This document shows, piece after piece, positions 7,827-16,302 of a DNA stretch of 64,000 nucleotides (the first letter of the stretch is position 1; each line of letters starts with the position of its first letter). The translations under genes and the position numbers were made by a program. The stretch is taken from NCBI GenBank assembly GCA_045106815.1, contig JBGCFG010000046.1, positions 1 through 64,000 on the forward strand, read 5' to 3'. The stretch is from JAUIAI01 sp045106815 (lineage in GTDB: Bacteria; Pseudomonadota; Gammaproteobacteria; Burkholderiales; Burkholderiaceae_E). The notes under the pieces were generated by a model, which worked only from the letters and a program-made list of their open reading frames with translations, was not told the DNA's origin and made no database searches.

Positions 7827-10040
7827 ATGACGGCCACTGTCATTGGAAGCCTGATCCTCTGGCTCATCGTACTGATCATTATCATTGCGGTCGCTGTTTA
7901 CCTGCTACGCTGGCTGTATCGCCGGCCCACCAAGGAAATGGCCTTTGTCCGGACCGGATTCCTGGGTCAGAAAGTCGCGATCAACGGTGGTGCGTTTGTC
8001 GTGCCGGTGCTGCATGAAGTCACGCCGGTACCCATGACCACCAGCCGGATTGATGTCAGGCGGCAAGAGCAGCATGCGCTCATCACCAAGAACCGAATGC
8101 GAGTCGATGTTGCAGCCGAGTTCTTTGTGCGGGTCCGGCCGAATGAGGAATCCGTGGCGCTGGCTGCACAGACACTCGGTCGCCGAGCCATGCAGCCTGA
8201 TGTCATGCATGAGTTGCTCACGGGTAAGTTCACGAGTGCATTGCGTTCTGTGGCCGCCACGATGACGCTCGAAGAAATGCATGAACGCCGTAACGACTAT
8301 ATGGGTCAGGTCACCGAGCAGGCAGGCGCCACGCTGGAACTGAATGGTCTCGAGCTTGAATCAGTCGCGCTGAGCGATCTCGACCAGACTTCGACCGAAT
8401 TCTTTGATCCCACCAATGTGTTTGACGCCGAAGGTTTGACCCAACTGACCGAAACGATTGAGTCGCGCCGACGTCAGCGCAATGATGTTGAGCAGCAAAC
8501 CCTGGTTGAAATCCGCCACCGCAACCTTGAAGCAGAGCAGCAAGTGCTGCAGATTGACCGTGAAGGCGAGTACGCCCGCATTGAGCAGGAACGTGAGATT
8601 CAAATACGCCGCGCGGTTCAGCAATCTGAACTTGCCCGCGAACGGGCCCTGCGTGAGCAGGAAGCTGAGCAGGCTCAGTTAGCGGCCAAAGAGGAAGTTG
8701 AAAAATCCCGCATCACGTATGAACGCGCCCTGGCTGAAACCCGCATCAGCAATGAAGAAGAAACCCAGCGCCGCGAGATTGCCCGCCGCAAAGCGATTGA
8801 TGAAGCGGAAGTGCGCTCGCAGCAGGAAATTGAGTCGGAGCGCATCGCGGTTGAGCTGACACTGGAGCGCGAACGAATTGCGCGCACGCAGGAGCAGGAG
8901 CGCCTGGAAATCGAAAGACGCAAAGCCAATGAAGTGGCCGAACGCGAAAGAGAAATCACGCTGGTTAACAAGGCGATGGACGTGACTGCCGCCAACGCAA
9001 GTGCCAAGAAAGCTGAACTGGATGCTGATTTGCAAGTGAATCAGGCCCGTATTGATCAGGAGCGCCAGCTTGATCAGGCGCGCATAGCGCGTGAGCAGCA
9101 ACTGCAGGCATTGGAGATTGCCAAGCGTCAGTCATTTGAGGCCAGTGAAATTCAGGCCAATGAAGAGGTCGAGCAGGCGCGTATCGCAACCGATCGCGCG
9201 CTGCAACAGGCACGCATAGAGCTTGAGAAAGAGCTCAAGACTCTCACAATCGACCAGCAAAAAGCCATTGAACTGGCCGAAATGGATAAATCCATTGAAC
9301 TGACTGAGCGCTCCCGTTTGCGTTCAGCCGCCACGGCAGCCGCAGAAAGCGACAGAGCCAAGGCCATAGAGGCTGAAGAGAAGACCTTCACCGCTCGCGA
9401 GCGCGAGATTGCGGAGCGGCGCAAGATGCTTGAACTCATTGCAGCCTCACAGGAAGTTGAGCGCGAAGGTTTGAAGATCACCGCTCGGGCGGAAGCCGAA
9501 CGGGAAGCGGCCACCAGCCACGCCGAGATGCAGCGGGTTGAAGCCCAGGCAAAAGCCGACACAGAGAAGGTGCTCGCAGAAGTCGCGCAGATTCGCTATG
9601 CAATTGATGCCGAAGGCAACCGCAACCTCAATGAGGCGGAGAATCTGTTGTCAGAACCAGCTCGGATGTCGCAACTGCGTAAGAAGCTGCTCGACAAACT
9701 CGAAGGCATCGTCCGTGAAAGTGTACGGCCGATGGAGAAAATCAACGGCATCAACATCCTGCATGTTGATGGCATCAATGGCAATGAAGGCGGGGGCGAT
9801 GGCAGCGTCACCGATGAGGTGATTAATTCGGCTTTGCGCTACCGCGTGCAGGCCCCGATGATTGACAGCCTGATGAAAGACATCGGCGTAGACGGTGGCA
9901 AGCTCGGCAATATGGCCGATGTCTTTCGGAATGCGCGCGATATTGACGCGCTCTCACGCGGCAAGGAGAAATCATCGAAGAGCAGCAGCGAACCTAAAGC
10001 CGAAGGTGGTACCGCCACACCGCCGGCTGATAAAACGTAA
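7827..10040 (+). CDS. SPFH/flotillin-like membrane protein with long coiled coil
   Basis: A 737-residue protein. Residues 5-30 form one hydrophobic helix near the N-terminus, followed by an SPFH/band-7 domain (about 35-215: EMAFVRTGFLGQKVAINGGAF, then the VDVAAEFFVRV strand). Next comes a very long Glu/Arg/Gln/Ala-rich coiled coil (about 215-600), and a C-terminal globular part that ends in a Lys/Ser/Glu tail. This layout matches YqiK-type flotillins, which organise membrane microdomains. The ribosome site AAGGGAG is good. The gene sits 40 bp after the TIM-barrel gene, and its stop overlaps the next start. A flotillin inside a transport and catabolic operon is unusual. No NfeD partner is visible here. 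Confidence 0.9.
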   Translation: MTATVIGSLILWLIVLIIIIAVAVYLLRWLYRRPTKEMAFVRTGFLGQKVAINGGAFVVPVLHEVTPVPMTTSRIDVRRQEQHALITKNRMRVDVAAEFFVRVRPNEESVALAAQTLGRRAMQPDVMHELLTGKFTSALRSVAATMTLEEMHERRNDYMGQVTEQAGATLELNGLELESVALSDLDQTSTEFFDPTNVFDAEGLTQLTETIESRRRQRNDVEQQTLVEIRHRNLEAEQQVLQIDREGEYARIEQEREIQIRRAVQQSELARERALREQEAEQAQLAAKEEVEKSRITYERALAETRISNEEETQRREIARRKAIDEAEVRSQQEIESERIAVELTLERERIARTQEQERLEIERRKANEVAEREREITLVNKAMDVTAANASAKKAELDADLQVNQARIDQERQLDQARIAREQQLQALEIAKRQSFEASEIQANEEVEQARIATDRALQQARIELEKELKTLTIDQQKAIELAEMDKSIELTERSRLRSAATAAAESDRAKAIEAEEKTFTAREREIAERRKMLELIAASQEVEREGLKITARAEAEREAATSHAEMQRVEAQAKADTEKVLAEVAQIRYAIDAEGNRNLNEAENLLSEPARMSQLRKKLLDKLEGIVRESVRPMEKINGINILHVDGINGNEGGGDGSVTDEVINSALRYRVQAPMIDSLMKDIGVDGGKLGNMADVFRNARDIDALSRGKEKSSKSSSEPKAEGGTATPPADKT

Positions 10041-10474
10041 TGGCTCTGGTCTTTACCTCCAGCATCATTGATGCGCCAGTGCCGGCCGTCTGGGCGATCA
10101 TTCGCGACTTCAATGCGTTGCCAGCCTGGCATCCGCTTATTACCGAAAGCCGGATTGAGCATCGCAAACAAGCGGATCAGGTTGGTTGCGTGCGCAACTT
10201 CAGAGCCAAAGATCTCGGGCAAATCAGAGAGCAACTGTTGTCGCTTTCTGACTATGACTTCAGCTTCAGCTATGCCATTTTGGAAAGCCCGATGCCCCTG
10301 ACCGACTATGTCGCCACCGTGCGGCTTCATCCAGTCACAGACGGCAATCGAACCTTTGGTGAATGGAGCGCAAGATTCGAATGCGCGCCAGACGAAGAAG
10401 CCACCCTGGTGAGCAACATTGGCCGCGATGTATTTCAGGCTGGCTTTGACTCGCTTAAAAGCCGGTTTCGCTAG
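10040..10474 (+). CDS. SRPBCC (START/Bet v1-like) ligand-binding protein
   Basis: A 144-residue single-domain protein of the polyketide-cyclase/SRPBCC superfamily. It opens with the typical SSIIDAPVPAVWAIIRDFNA and has the WHPLI turn and the late strand-helix pattern ending in a long C-terminal helix (GRDVFQAGFDSLKSRF). These folds enclose a hydrophobic ligand. Its ATG overlaps the flotillin stop by one base. It is closely related to the N-terminal domain of the next protein, and parts of the two genes are still near-identical at DNA level around 10250-10275 and 10705-10730. That points to a local duplication. The ligand is unknown. Confidence 0.85.
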   Translation: MALVFTSSIIDAPVPAVWAIIRDFNALPAWHPLITESRIEHRKQADQVGCVRNFRAKDLGQIREQLLSLSDYDFSFSYAILESPMPLTDYVATVRLHPVTDGNRTFGEWSARFECAPDEEATLVSNIGRDVFQAGFDSLKSRFR

Positions 10475-10488
10475 GGCCGGGTATCGCC

Positions 10489-12081
10489 ATGAGGGTGAAT
10501 GTTCGACGCAGTACCGTGATCGACGCGCCAACGGCGCAGGTCTGGGCGGTGCTGCGCGACTATAACGGTCATGACAGTTGGCATCCGGCCGTTGCGGATA
10601 GTGAACTGGAAGACGGCCAGGCCACCGATATGGTGGGTGCGGTTCGCTGTTTTCACCTGACGACGGGTGAATACCTGCGCGAACAATTGCTGACGATGTC
10701 TGACCATGACTTCAGCTTCAGCTATTGCATTGTTCAGTCGCCCATTCCGCTCAATGAGTATGTAGCGCATGTGAAGCTGATCCCGGTCACAGACGGCAAT
10801 GCGACCTATTGGGAGTGGACCTCTAGCTTTGTCGCACCAGATGGCCGGGAAGACGAACTCGGCGAACTGGTTGGTGAAGGGGTTTACACCGCAGGCTTTG
10901 AAGCGATTCGCGACCTGTTCAGTAGCACTGCCCAGATGGCCGACAGGCCCGCCATGCCTGCCCCGCCCCTGCAGCCTGATCCGCCGCGACCTGTCGCCCC
11001 TCAGGCAGCCGCCCGAACAGTTCAGGCAACCGCAAGCCAGTCGGTTCCGCCGGCACCACAGGTCGCATCTGAAGTATCGACTGGCACTGAAATTGAAGCC
11101 GGCGCGATCATGCTCGATCGCTACGGCGGACCGGAGGTGCTGACGCCGCAGACAGTGTTTGTGCCGGCGCCTGTGCACGGCGAAGTGCGTATTCGTCATC
11201 ACGCCATCGGCGTGAATTACATCGATGTGTATTGTCGAACCGGCCTGTTTGATCTGATTGAGCCGCCTGGAATTCCAGGGCTTGAGGCGAGTGGCGTTGT
11301 CCTGGATGTTGGCCCTGGTGTTGCAAGCCTGAGTCCGGGTGACAGGGTGGCGTATGCGAGTCTGCCGCCCGGTGCGTACTGCAGTATTCGCAATCTGCCG
11401 GCTGATCGGCTGGTCAAACTCCCTGACGGCATCAGCTTTGAAGTGGCGGCCGCCACGCTGGTCAAGGGGCTCACCGCCGAATTCCTGCTGCATCGGGTGC
11501 ACCGGCTTGAGCCCGGCGAGACAGTGCTGATTCACGCGGCGGCCGGTGGCGTCGGCAGTCTGTTGACTCAGTGGTCCAGTGCACTGGGCGCCCGCGTCAT
11601 TGGCACGGTTGGCTCCGCCGAGAAAGCGGCCCTGGCACGGGACAATGGCTGCGATGCCGTCATCCAGTATCGCGAACAGGATTTCGTGGCCGAAGTGTCG
11701 CGACTCACTAATGGGCGCGGTGTGGACCTGGCGATTGACGGTGTCGGCCACGAAACCTTCGCCCGCTCGGCTGAGGCGCTTGCCGATTGTGGCCATCTGG
11801 TGAGCTATGGCCAGGCGTCAGGCCTCATCGGCCAGTGGGATATCGACGCAATGGCCGGCAAATCCATGACGATTTCGCGGCCAAATTTTGACCACTACAC
11901 CAATACCCGGAGTAAGCTCGAGCAGGGCAGTAGCCGGCTGTTCGATGCGATCGCCCAAGGCATTCTCCGCCCCCATGTCGGCCGCCGTTTTCCATTGAAC
12001 GAGGCAGCCACCGCCCATCGCTGGCTCGAAGGCCGCGAGAGTACCGGGTCCAACCTTTTGCTGCCAGAGCCTGCTCGGTAG
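10489..12081 (+). CDS. SRPBCC domain fused to a quinone oxidoreductase-type medium-chain reductase
   Basis: A 530-residue fusion. Residues 1-145 repeat the SRPBCC protein encoded just upstream (VIDAPTAQVWAVLRDYN, DHDFSFSYCIVQSP). Residues 146-200 are a Pro/Ala/Gln-rich linker. Residues about 203-530 are a zinc-independent MDR of the quinone oxidoreductase type: GVNYIDVYCRTGLF, GLEASGVV, and the NADPH-binding HAAAGGVGSLLTQW motif. The enzyme would reduce an enone or quinone with NADPH while the SRPBCC half may hold the substrate. This domain pairing is uncommon. It lies 14 bp after the previous gene and 24 bp before the amidohydrolase, within the same operon. Confidence 0.88.
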   Translation: MRVNVRRSTVIDAPTAQVWAVLRDYNGHDSWHPAVADSELEDGQATDMVGAVRCFHLTTGEYLREQLLTMSDHDFSFSYCIVQSPIPLNEYVAHVKLIPVTDGNATYWEWTSSFVAPDGREDELGELVGEGVYTAGFEAIRDLFSSTAQMADRPAMPAPPLQPDPPRPVAPQAAARTVQATASQSVPPAPQVASEVSTGTEIEAGAIMLDRYGGPEVLTPQTVFVPAPVHGEVRIRHHAIGVNYIDVYCRTGLFDLIEPPGIPGLEASGVVLDVGPGVASLSPGDRVAYASLPPGAYCSIRNLPADRLVKLPDGISFEVAAATLVKGLTAEFLLHRVHRLEPGETVLIHAAAGGVGSLLTQWSSALGARVIGTVGSAEKAALARDNGCDAVIQYREQDFVAEVSRLTNGRGVDLAIDGVGHETFARSAEALADCGHLVSYGQASGLIGQWDIDAMAGKSMTISRPNFDHYTNTRSKLEQGSSRLFDAIAQGILRPHVGRRFPLNEAATAHRWLEGRESTGSNLLLPEPAR

Positions 12082-12105
12082 CCCATCCGCAGAAGCGAGA
12101 CACAG

Positions 12106-13440
12106 ATGAGTACGACCTTAATCAAAAACGCCCAAGTCCTGGATTGCACCGGGCAACATCCTTTTCGCGCAGACGTGCTGATTGATGGCAACCGCATCTC
12201 GCGCATCAACCGCGTGGCGGGTGCATCCTCTGCACCAATCAGTGCTTATGGCAGCGCCGGCCAGTCTGGCAATGGCTCAAGCGGCGGCTCGGCTGATACG
12301 GTTGTTGACGCCAACGGCATGACGCTGATGCCAGGATTAGTGGAAGCACATGCCCATCCCTCGTTCCTGAACTTTGAGCGGGTTGAGGAAGTCGGTGAAA
12401 TCCCACCGGAAGAACATGCACTGGCGGCACTCAAGAATGTTGAACTCATGTTGCAAAACGGCTTCACAAGTTTGTTTTGCGCCGCGTCAGCCCGTAAGCG
12501 CACCGACATCATTGTCCGCAATGCGGTGAACAGTGGTCAGTTCCCTGGCCCGCGCATGATGGCGGCCTCGCCCGAACTGACCCCCACGGCCGGCCTTGGT
12601 GACGTCAACATGGACCACGCAGACAGACTGAGCTTTGCAATTGTGTGTGATGGCGCCGATGAATTTCGCAAGACCTCACGCATGATGGTGCGCGAAGGGG
12701 CGGACGTCTTAAAGATGAATCCATCCGGTGATGAGTTCGTACCGCATAACAAAGGGCAGGTGACCTGCATGACCGAAGCAGAAATTGCGGCGGTTTGTGA
12801 GGTTGGTATTACTCACGGTTTACGCGTGGCAGCGCATGCCCGTTCGGCTCAGTCAGTGAAGTGGTGTCTTAAGCACGGTGCCGATGTGATCTATCACGCC
12901 AACTATGCCGACGACGAAGCGCTATCGATGCTGGAAGCACAGCGTGATCGCATCTTTGTGGCGCCGGCCCTTGGGATTGGCATCACCACACTAAACGAGG
13001 CAGGCGACTGGGGCGTGAGCCGCGAGATGGCGCTTGAGATGGGCGTACAAGATCAGATTGAATACGGCGTTCGCTCGATGAAGCATCTACTGCGAGCAGG
13101 CGTGCGAGTCTTGCCGGGCGGCGACTATGGTTTTGCCTGGAACCCCATCGGACGTAACGCGCGCGACCTCGAACACTTCGTTAACTTACTGGGGATGTCA
13201 CCCATGGAAGTCATTGTTGCAGCTACCCGTTGGGGCGGCGAACTCATGCGCCATGGCAATGAACTGGGTCAGGTGAGCGAAGGCTATCTGGCCGATCTGC
13301 TGTTGGTTGACGGTGATCCGCTGTCAGACATCCGCGTGTTGCAGGACCCGTCCAGAATTGTCTGCGTCATGAAAGACGGCAAGGTGGAAAAGATGACGCT
13401 GCAAGAGCGGCAAAACCGCCCGTTTCGCGTTGCGGCTTAA
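12106..13440 (+). CDS. Amidohydrolase family protein (imidazolonepropionase/prolidase-like)
   Basis: A 444-residue metal-dependent hydrolase. The first metal motif is HAH at residues 82-84 (VEAHAHPSF). A lysine follows in VLKMNPSG, a candidate carbamylated ligand. Then come His in RVAAHARS and IYHANYAD and the Asp in VLPGGDYGF. All ligands expected of a binuclear member are there. Residues 39-64 are a Gly/Ser/Ala-rich stretch inserted between the N-terminal beta-sandwich strands and the first barrel strand, which is odd for this family. It is a paralog of the partial gene at the left edge, so the operon encodes at least two such enzymes. It is probably cytoplasmic. The substrate is unknown. 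Confidence 0.9.
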   Translation: MSTTLIKNAQVLDCTGQHPFRADVLIDGNRISRINRVAGASSAPISAYGSAGQSGNGSSGGSADTVVDANGMTLMPGLVEAHAHPSFLNFERVEEVGEIPPEEHALAALKNVELMLQNGFTSLFCAASARKRTDIIVRNAVNSGQFPGPRMMAASPELTPTAGLGDVNMDHADRLSFAIVCDGADEFRKTSRMMVREGADVLKMNPSGDEFVPHNKGQVTCMTEAEIAAVCEVGITHGLRVAAHARSAQSVKWCLKHGADVIYHANYADDEALSMLEAQRDRIFVAPALGIGITTLNEAGDWGVSREMALEMGVQDQIEYGVRSMKHLLRAGVRVLPGGDYGFAWNPIGRNARDLEHFVNLLGMSPMEVIVAATRWGGELMRHGNELGQVSEGYLADLLLVDGDPLSDIRVLQDPSRIVCVMKDGKVEKMTLQERQNRPFRVAA

Positions 13441-13452
13441 GCCCAGACTGCT

Positions 13453-14220
13453 ATGACGGCCAAGCAGCCTACGCCACCGGTGTCGCAACGAGTGGCGATT
13501 GTGACGGATGCCAACATGCACCTGGGTCCCGATCTGGCGCTTACCTTAGCCAGGCGAGGTCATTCACTTGTACTCGGAGATCCGACCGCCGAAGTGCTGG
13601 AAAAGCTGCACCAACTCGACACGAGTTTCGAGGCAGTTGAAGATGTTCAGGATCTCTCAGAACCACAAGCCGTCAAGCGGCTGGTAGACACAGCGTTTTC
13701 CCGATTTGGTCGCTTAGACGCAGCATGCATTCGCACCGGGCGCATTATCACCGGCGATATTCTGAGCGCCTCGGCCGAAGACTTGAATGCACTCATGTCC
13801 GCCAATATCGCGTCGGTCTTCCACGCGCTTCAGGCATTGCTGCCGCCCATGGTAAAGGCTGGCAGCGGCCAGGTCGTCATTGTGACCAGCGCTACCGGCG
13901 CACGCGCCTACCCCGGTGCAGCCTTATACAGCGCGACGCGTGCAGCCGCCAACATGATGGTCAAGAATGCGGCGCTGTCGGTGGCCGAGCATGGTGTGTC
14001 GGTCAATGCGATTGGCACCAATTTTCTTGAGTATCCGGGGTTTATGAATGCAACCGGGGCGACAGACCCAGCTGTGAGAGAAAAGATTGAAGCGATGGTG
14101 CCGTTGCGCCGGCTTGGCCAGCCGGAAGAAATCGCGCACTTTTGCGCGACGCTTCTGGATGGCACTAATGCGTTTCAGACCGGTCAGTTCTTCTCATTAA
14201 GCGGTGGCTGGAGCGACTGA
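13453..14220 (+). CDS. SDR-fold protein with halohydrin dehalogenase-type catalytic motif
   Basis: A 255-residue Rossmann-fold protein. Classical SDRs have TGxxxGxG and Tyr-x3-Lys. Here the N-terminal loop reads T18-DANM-H23-L-G25 and the catalytic residues are S146, Y159 and R163, spaced exactly Ser-x12-Tyr-x3-Arg. That spacing with Arg instead of Lys defines halohydrin dehalogenases, which lack the NAD(P) motif and have T-x4-F/Y-x-G in its place. Here the aromatic residue is His. The C-terminal half, AIGTNFLEYPGF and RFQ-like NAFQTGQFFSLSGGW, also resembles that family. Such enzymes interconvert halohydrins and epoxides without a cofactor. It is the last gene of the long operon, 12 bp after the amidohydrolase. 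A catalytically different SDR relative is the alternative. Confidence 0.78.
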   Translation: MTAKQPTPPVSQRVAIVTDANMHLGPDLALTLARRGHSLVLGDPTAEVLEKLHQLDTSFEAVEDVQDLSEPQAVKRLVDTAFSRFGRLDAACIRTGRIITGDILSASAEDLNALMSANIASVFHALQALLPPMVKAGSGQVVIVTSATGARAYPGAALYSATRAAANMMVKNAALSVAEHGVSVNAIGTNFLEYPGFMNATGATDPAVREKIEAMVPLRRLGQPEEIAHFCATLLDGTNAFQTGQFFSLSGGWSD

Positions 14221-14221
14221 T

Positions 14222-15061
14222 CTAGCTTTTACCCGTGTCGTCAGCTTTCAGGTTCAGCATCGCCACACCGCTGTTGCCCAGTTCAATCGAAGCAAACGGC
14301 CCGCCGTGGCACGCATTGCCCGGGTCATGTGGGTCGAGCGGCCCCGCCTCGGCATAGATTTCGGCTGACAGGCTCTCAGCGTTGTCTTTGGGACGGTAGC
14401 CCAGATGACTGGCTTTGGCATTGTCCACCGGGGCACGATCATTCGCTGACACGCCATACACAACCGAGAAGCCGGTAACGGGCGTATCGATCGCTCGCTG
14501 GACCAGGTGAATCAGATCATCGTAGCTAAGCCAGGTGCCCACCGCGCGCGGGTTTGAGACGGCCGCGCACGACAAGATGCGCATGCAAACCGATTCAAGA
14601 CCGCGCTTGTCCCAGTACAGGCTGGCAAGGTCCTCAGCAAAGCACTTGGCCAGACCGTAAAACGTATCGGGCCGGTGTGGCGCATCAATGCCGATGAAAT
14701 CGGTCTTCTTGTGCATGCCCACCGCATGAATGGACGAAGCGTAAACCACCCGGCGCAAACCGTTGCGATGCGCGGCCTCCCAGATGTTGTACGCCCCGAT
14801 AAAGTTCGGGCCAAGCAGAGTTTCAAACGGCGCTTCGTCACCGATAGCTCCGAAGTGCACCACCATATCGGCACCTTTGAGCAGATCGACTATGGCATCC
14901 AGGTCTTGCAGATCAGCCTGCACATATCGCTCACCCGGATAAGTCTTTTCTACGGCTTCGACGAGATCGGTTGAGACGAGTTCGTCGCAGAGTTTTGAAA
15001 GTGGCTCGCGCAAGTAGGAGCCCAGGCGGCCGGCCGCGCCGGTGAGAACGAGTTTTTTCAT
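14222..15061 (-). CDS. NAD-dependent epimerase/dehydratase, uronate dehydrogenase-like
   Basis: A 279-residue extended SDR. The Rossmann motif LTGAAGRLGSYL lies at the N-terminus, HFGAIGDEAPFE follows the fourth strand, and the catalytic YGLAK is intact. The sequence pattern, including FYGLAKCFAEDLASLYWDKRG, is that of uronate dehydrogenases and related sugar-acid NAD dehydrogenases rather than UDP-sugar epimerases, which are longer. It is the last gene of a minus-strand operon and its start overlaps the aminotransferase stop by four bases (ATGA). It is convergent with the preceding plus-strand operon with only one base between them. The true substrate is uncertain. Confidence 0.83.
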   Translation of the reverse strand: MKKLVLTGAAGRLGSYLREPLSKLCDELVSTDLVEAVEKTYPGERYVQADLQDLDAIVDLLKGADMVVHFGAIGDEAPFETLLGPNFIGAYNIWEAAHRNGLRRVVYASSIHAVGMHKKTDFIGIDAPHRPDTFYGLAKCFAEDLASLYWDKRGLESVCMRILSCAAVSNPRAVGTWLSYDDLIHLVQRAIDTPVTGFSVVYGVSANDRAPVDNAKASHLGYRPKDNAESLSAEIYAEAGPLDPHDPGNACHGGPFASIELGNSGVAMLNLKADDTGKS

Positions 15062-16302
15062 GATGACTTCTCTGTAAGGTCGGGACTGCCAAGCGCAGCA
15101 ACGGCGTCGCCGATCCGCGCCATGGCGTCAGCCAGCACCTCTTCCGATGCGGCCGTTGATAAGCGGAAAAACGGGGATAACTCATAAGCGCTACCAGGAA
15201 CACAGGCAATGCCGGCGGCGGTGAGCAAGTAAGCGGCAAAGTCGGTGTCCGACTCAATGATCTTGCCGTCTGGTGCCTGACTGCCGATTAGATCCGCACA
15301 ACCAATAAAGGCGTAGAACGCGCCACCAGGCGGATCGAGGCTTAGCCCCGGGATCTTTGCGACTTTTCTCACGACCAGGTCACGCCTGGATTCGAAAGCA
15401 GCGCAGCGCCGCTTCACTTCATCTTGCGGCCCCTCCAGCGCAGCGGCTGCGGCAGCCTGCGCGATGGAGCACGCGCCTGAGCTGACCTGACTTTGCACCT
15501 TGGTCATGGCCGCAATGAGTTCGCGATGCCCGCCGGCATAGCCGATTCGCCAACCGGTCATCGCATAGGCTTTTGAAACGCCATTAACCGTAAGCACTCT
15601 GTCGGCCAGGTACGGACACACGGCTGCGAACGAATGGAACTTGCGCCCGTCAAAGAGGATGTGTTCGTAAATTTCGTCAGACAAGGTCAGCACGCGCGAA
15701 TGCTTGCTGAGTACCGACCCGATCGCATGAAGATCATCCTCCGAATACACGGCCCCGGCCGGATTAGACGGCAAGTTCAGAAACAACCAACGGGTTTTGT
15801 CGGTGATGGCTGCGGCGAGTCGGTCAGCCGTCAGCCGAAACCTGTCTACGGCCGGGCAGGCAACCGCGACCGGCGTACCGCCCATTATCAGCACAATGTC
15901 TTTGTATTGCCCAAAGTACGGCGCCGGCAAAATCACTTCATCACCGGGCTCAAGCGTGGCCATCATCGCATTGAAGATGATCTGCTTGGCGCCGTTTGAC
16001 ACAATGATCTGATCAGCACTAAAGCTGAGATGATTTTCATGCTTGAACTTGGCTTGCACGGCCGCCTTCATTCTGGCCGTGCCATCCGTTGGTGGATATT
16101 TGGTCTCACCAGCGAGTGCGGCCTCATAAGCTGCCTCTTTAATATGCCCAGGCGTGTCAAAGTCCGGCTCGCCGAGCCCAAGATCAATCACATCCTCGCC
16201 CGCAGCGCGCGCGGCCTTCGCAGCCTGACTCACCCAGGCAGACGCCGACGGTTTGACGGGAGCCAGACGAGACGCGGCAAAGCCCAAAGTGCTATTACTC
16301 AT
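15058..16302 (-). CDS. Class I/II pyridoxal-phosphate aminotransferase (aspartate aminotransferase-like)
   Basis: A 414-residue fold-type I PLP enzyme. It begins AASRLAPVKPSAS and has LGLGEPDFDTP, the cofactor-ring motif SNGAKQIIFNA, NLPSNPAGAVYS, the DEIYEH loop and the Schiff-base lysine in NGVSKAYAMTGWRIGY, so all key residues are kept. It transfers amino groups between an amino acid and a 2-oxo acid. It is coupled to both neighbours by overlapping start and stop codons. Together with the FAD oxidoreductase upstream and the dehydrogenase downstream it suggests turnover of an unusual amino acid, but specificity cannot be read from sequence. Confidence 0.92.
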   Translation of the reverse strand: MSNSTLGFAASRLAPVKPSASAWVSQAAKAARAAGEDVIDLGLGEPDFDTPGHIKEAAYEAALAGETKYPPTDGTARMKAAVQAKFKHENHLSFSADQIIVSNGAKQIIFNAMMATLEPGDEVILPAPYFGQYKDIVLIMGGTPVAVACPAVDRFRLTADRLAAAITDKTRWLFLNLPSNPAGAVYSEDDLHAIGSVLSKHSRVLTLSDEIYEHILFDGRKFHSFAAVCPYLADRVLTVNGVSKAYAMTGWRIGYAGGHRELIAAMTKVQSQVSSGACSIAQAAAAAALEGPQDEVKRRCAAFESRRDLVVRKVAKIPGLSLDPPGGAFYAFIGCADLIGSQAPDGKIIESDTDFAAYLLTAAGIACVPGSAYELSPFFRLSTAASEEVLADAMARIGDAVAALGSPDLTEKSS

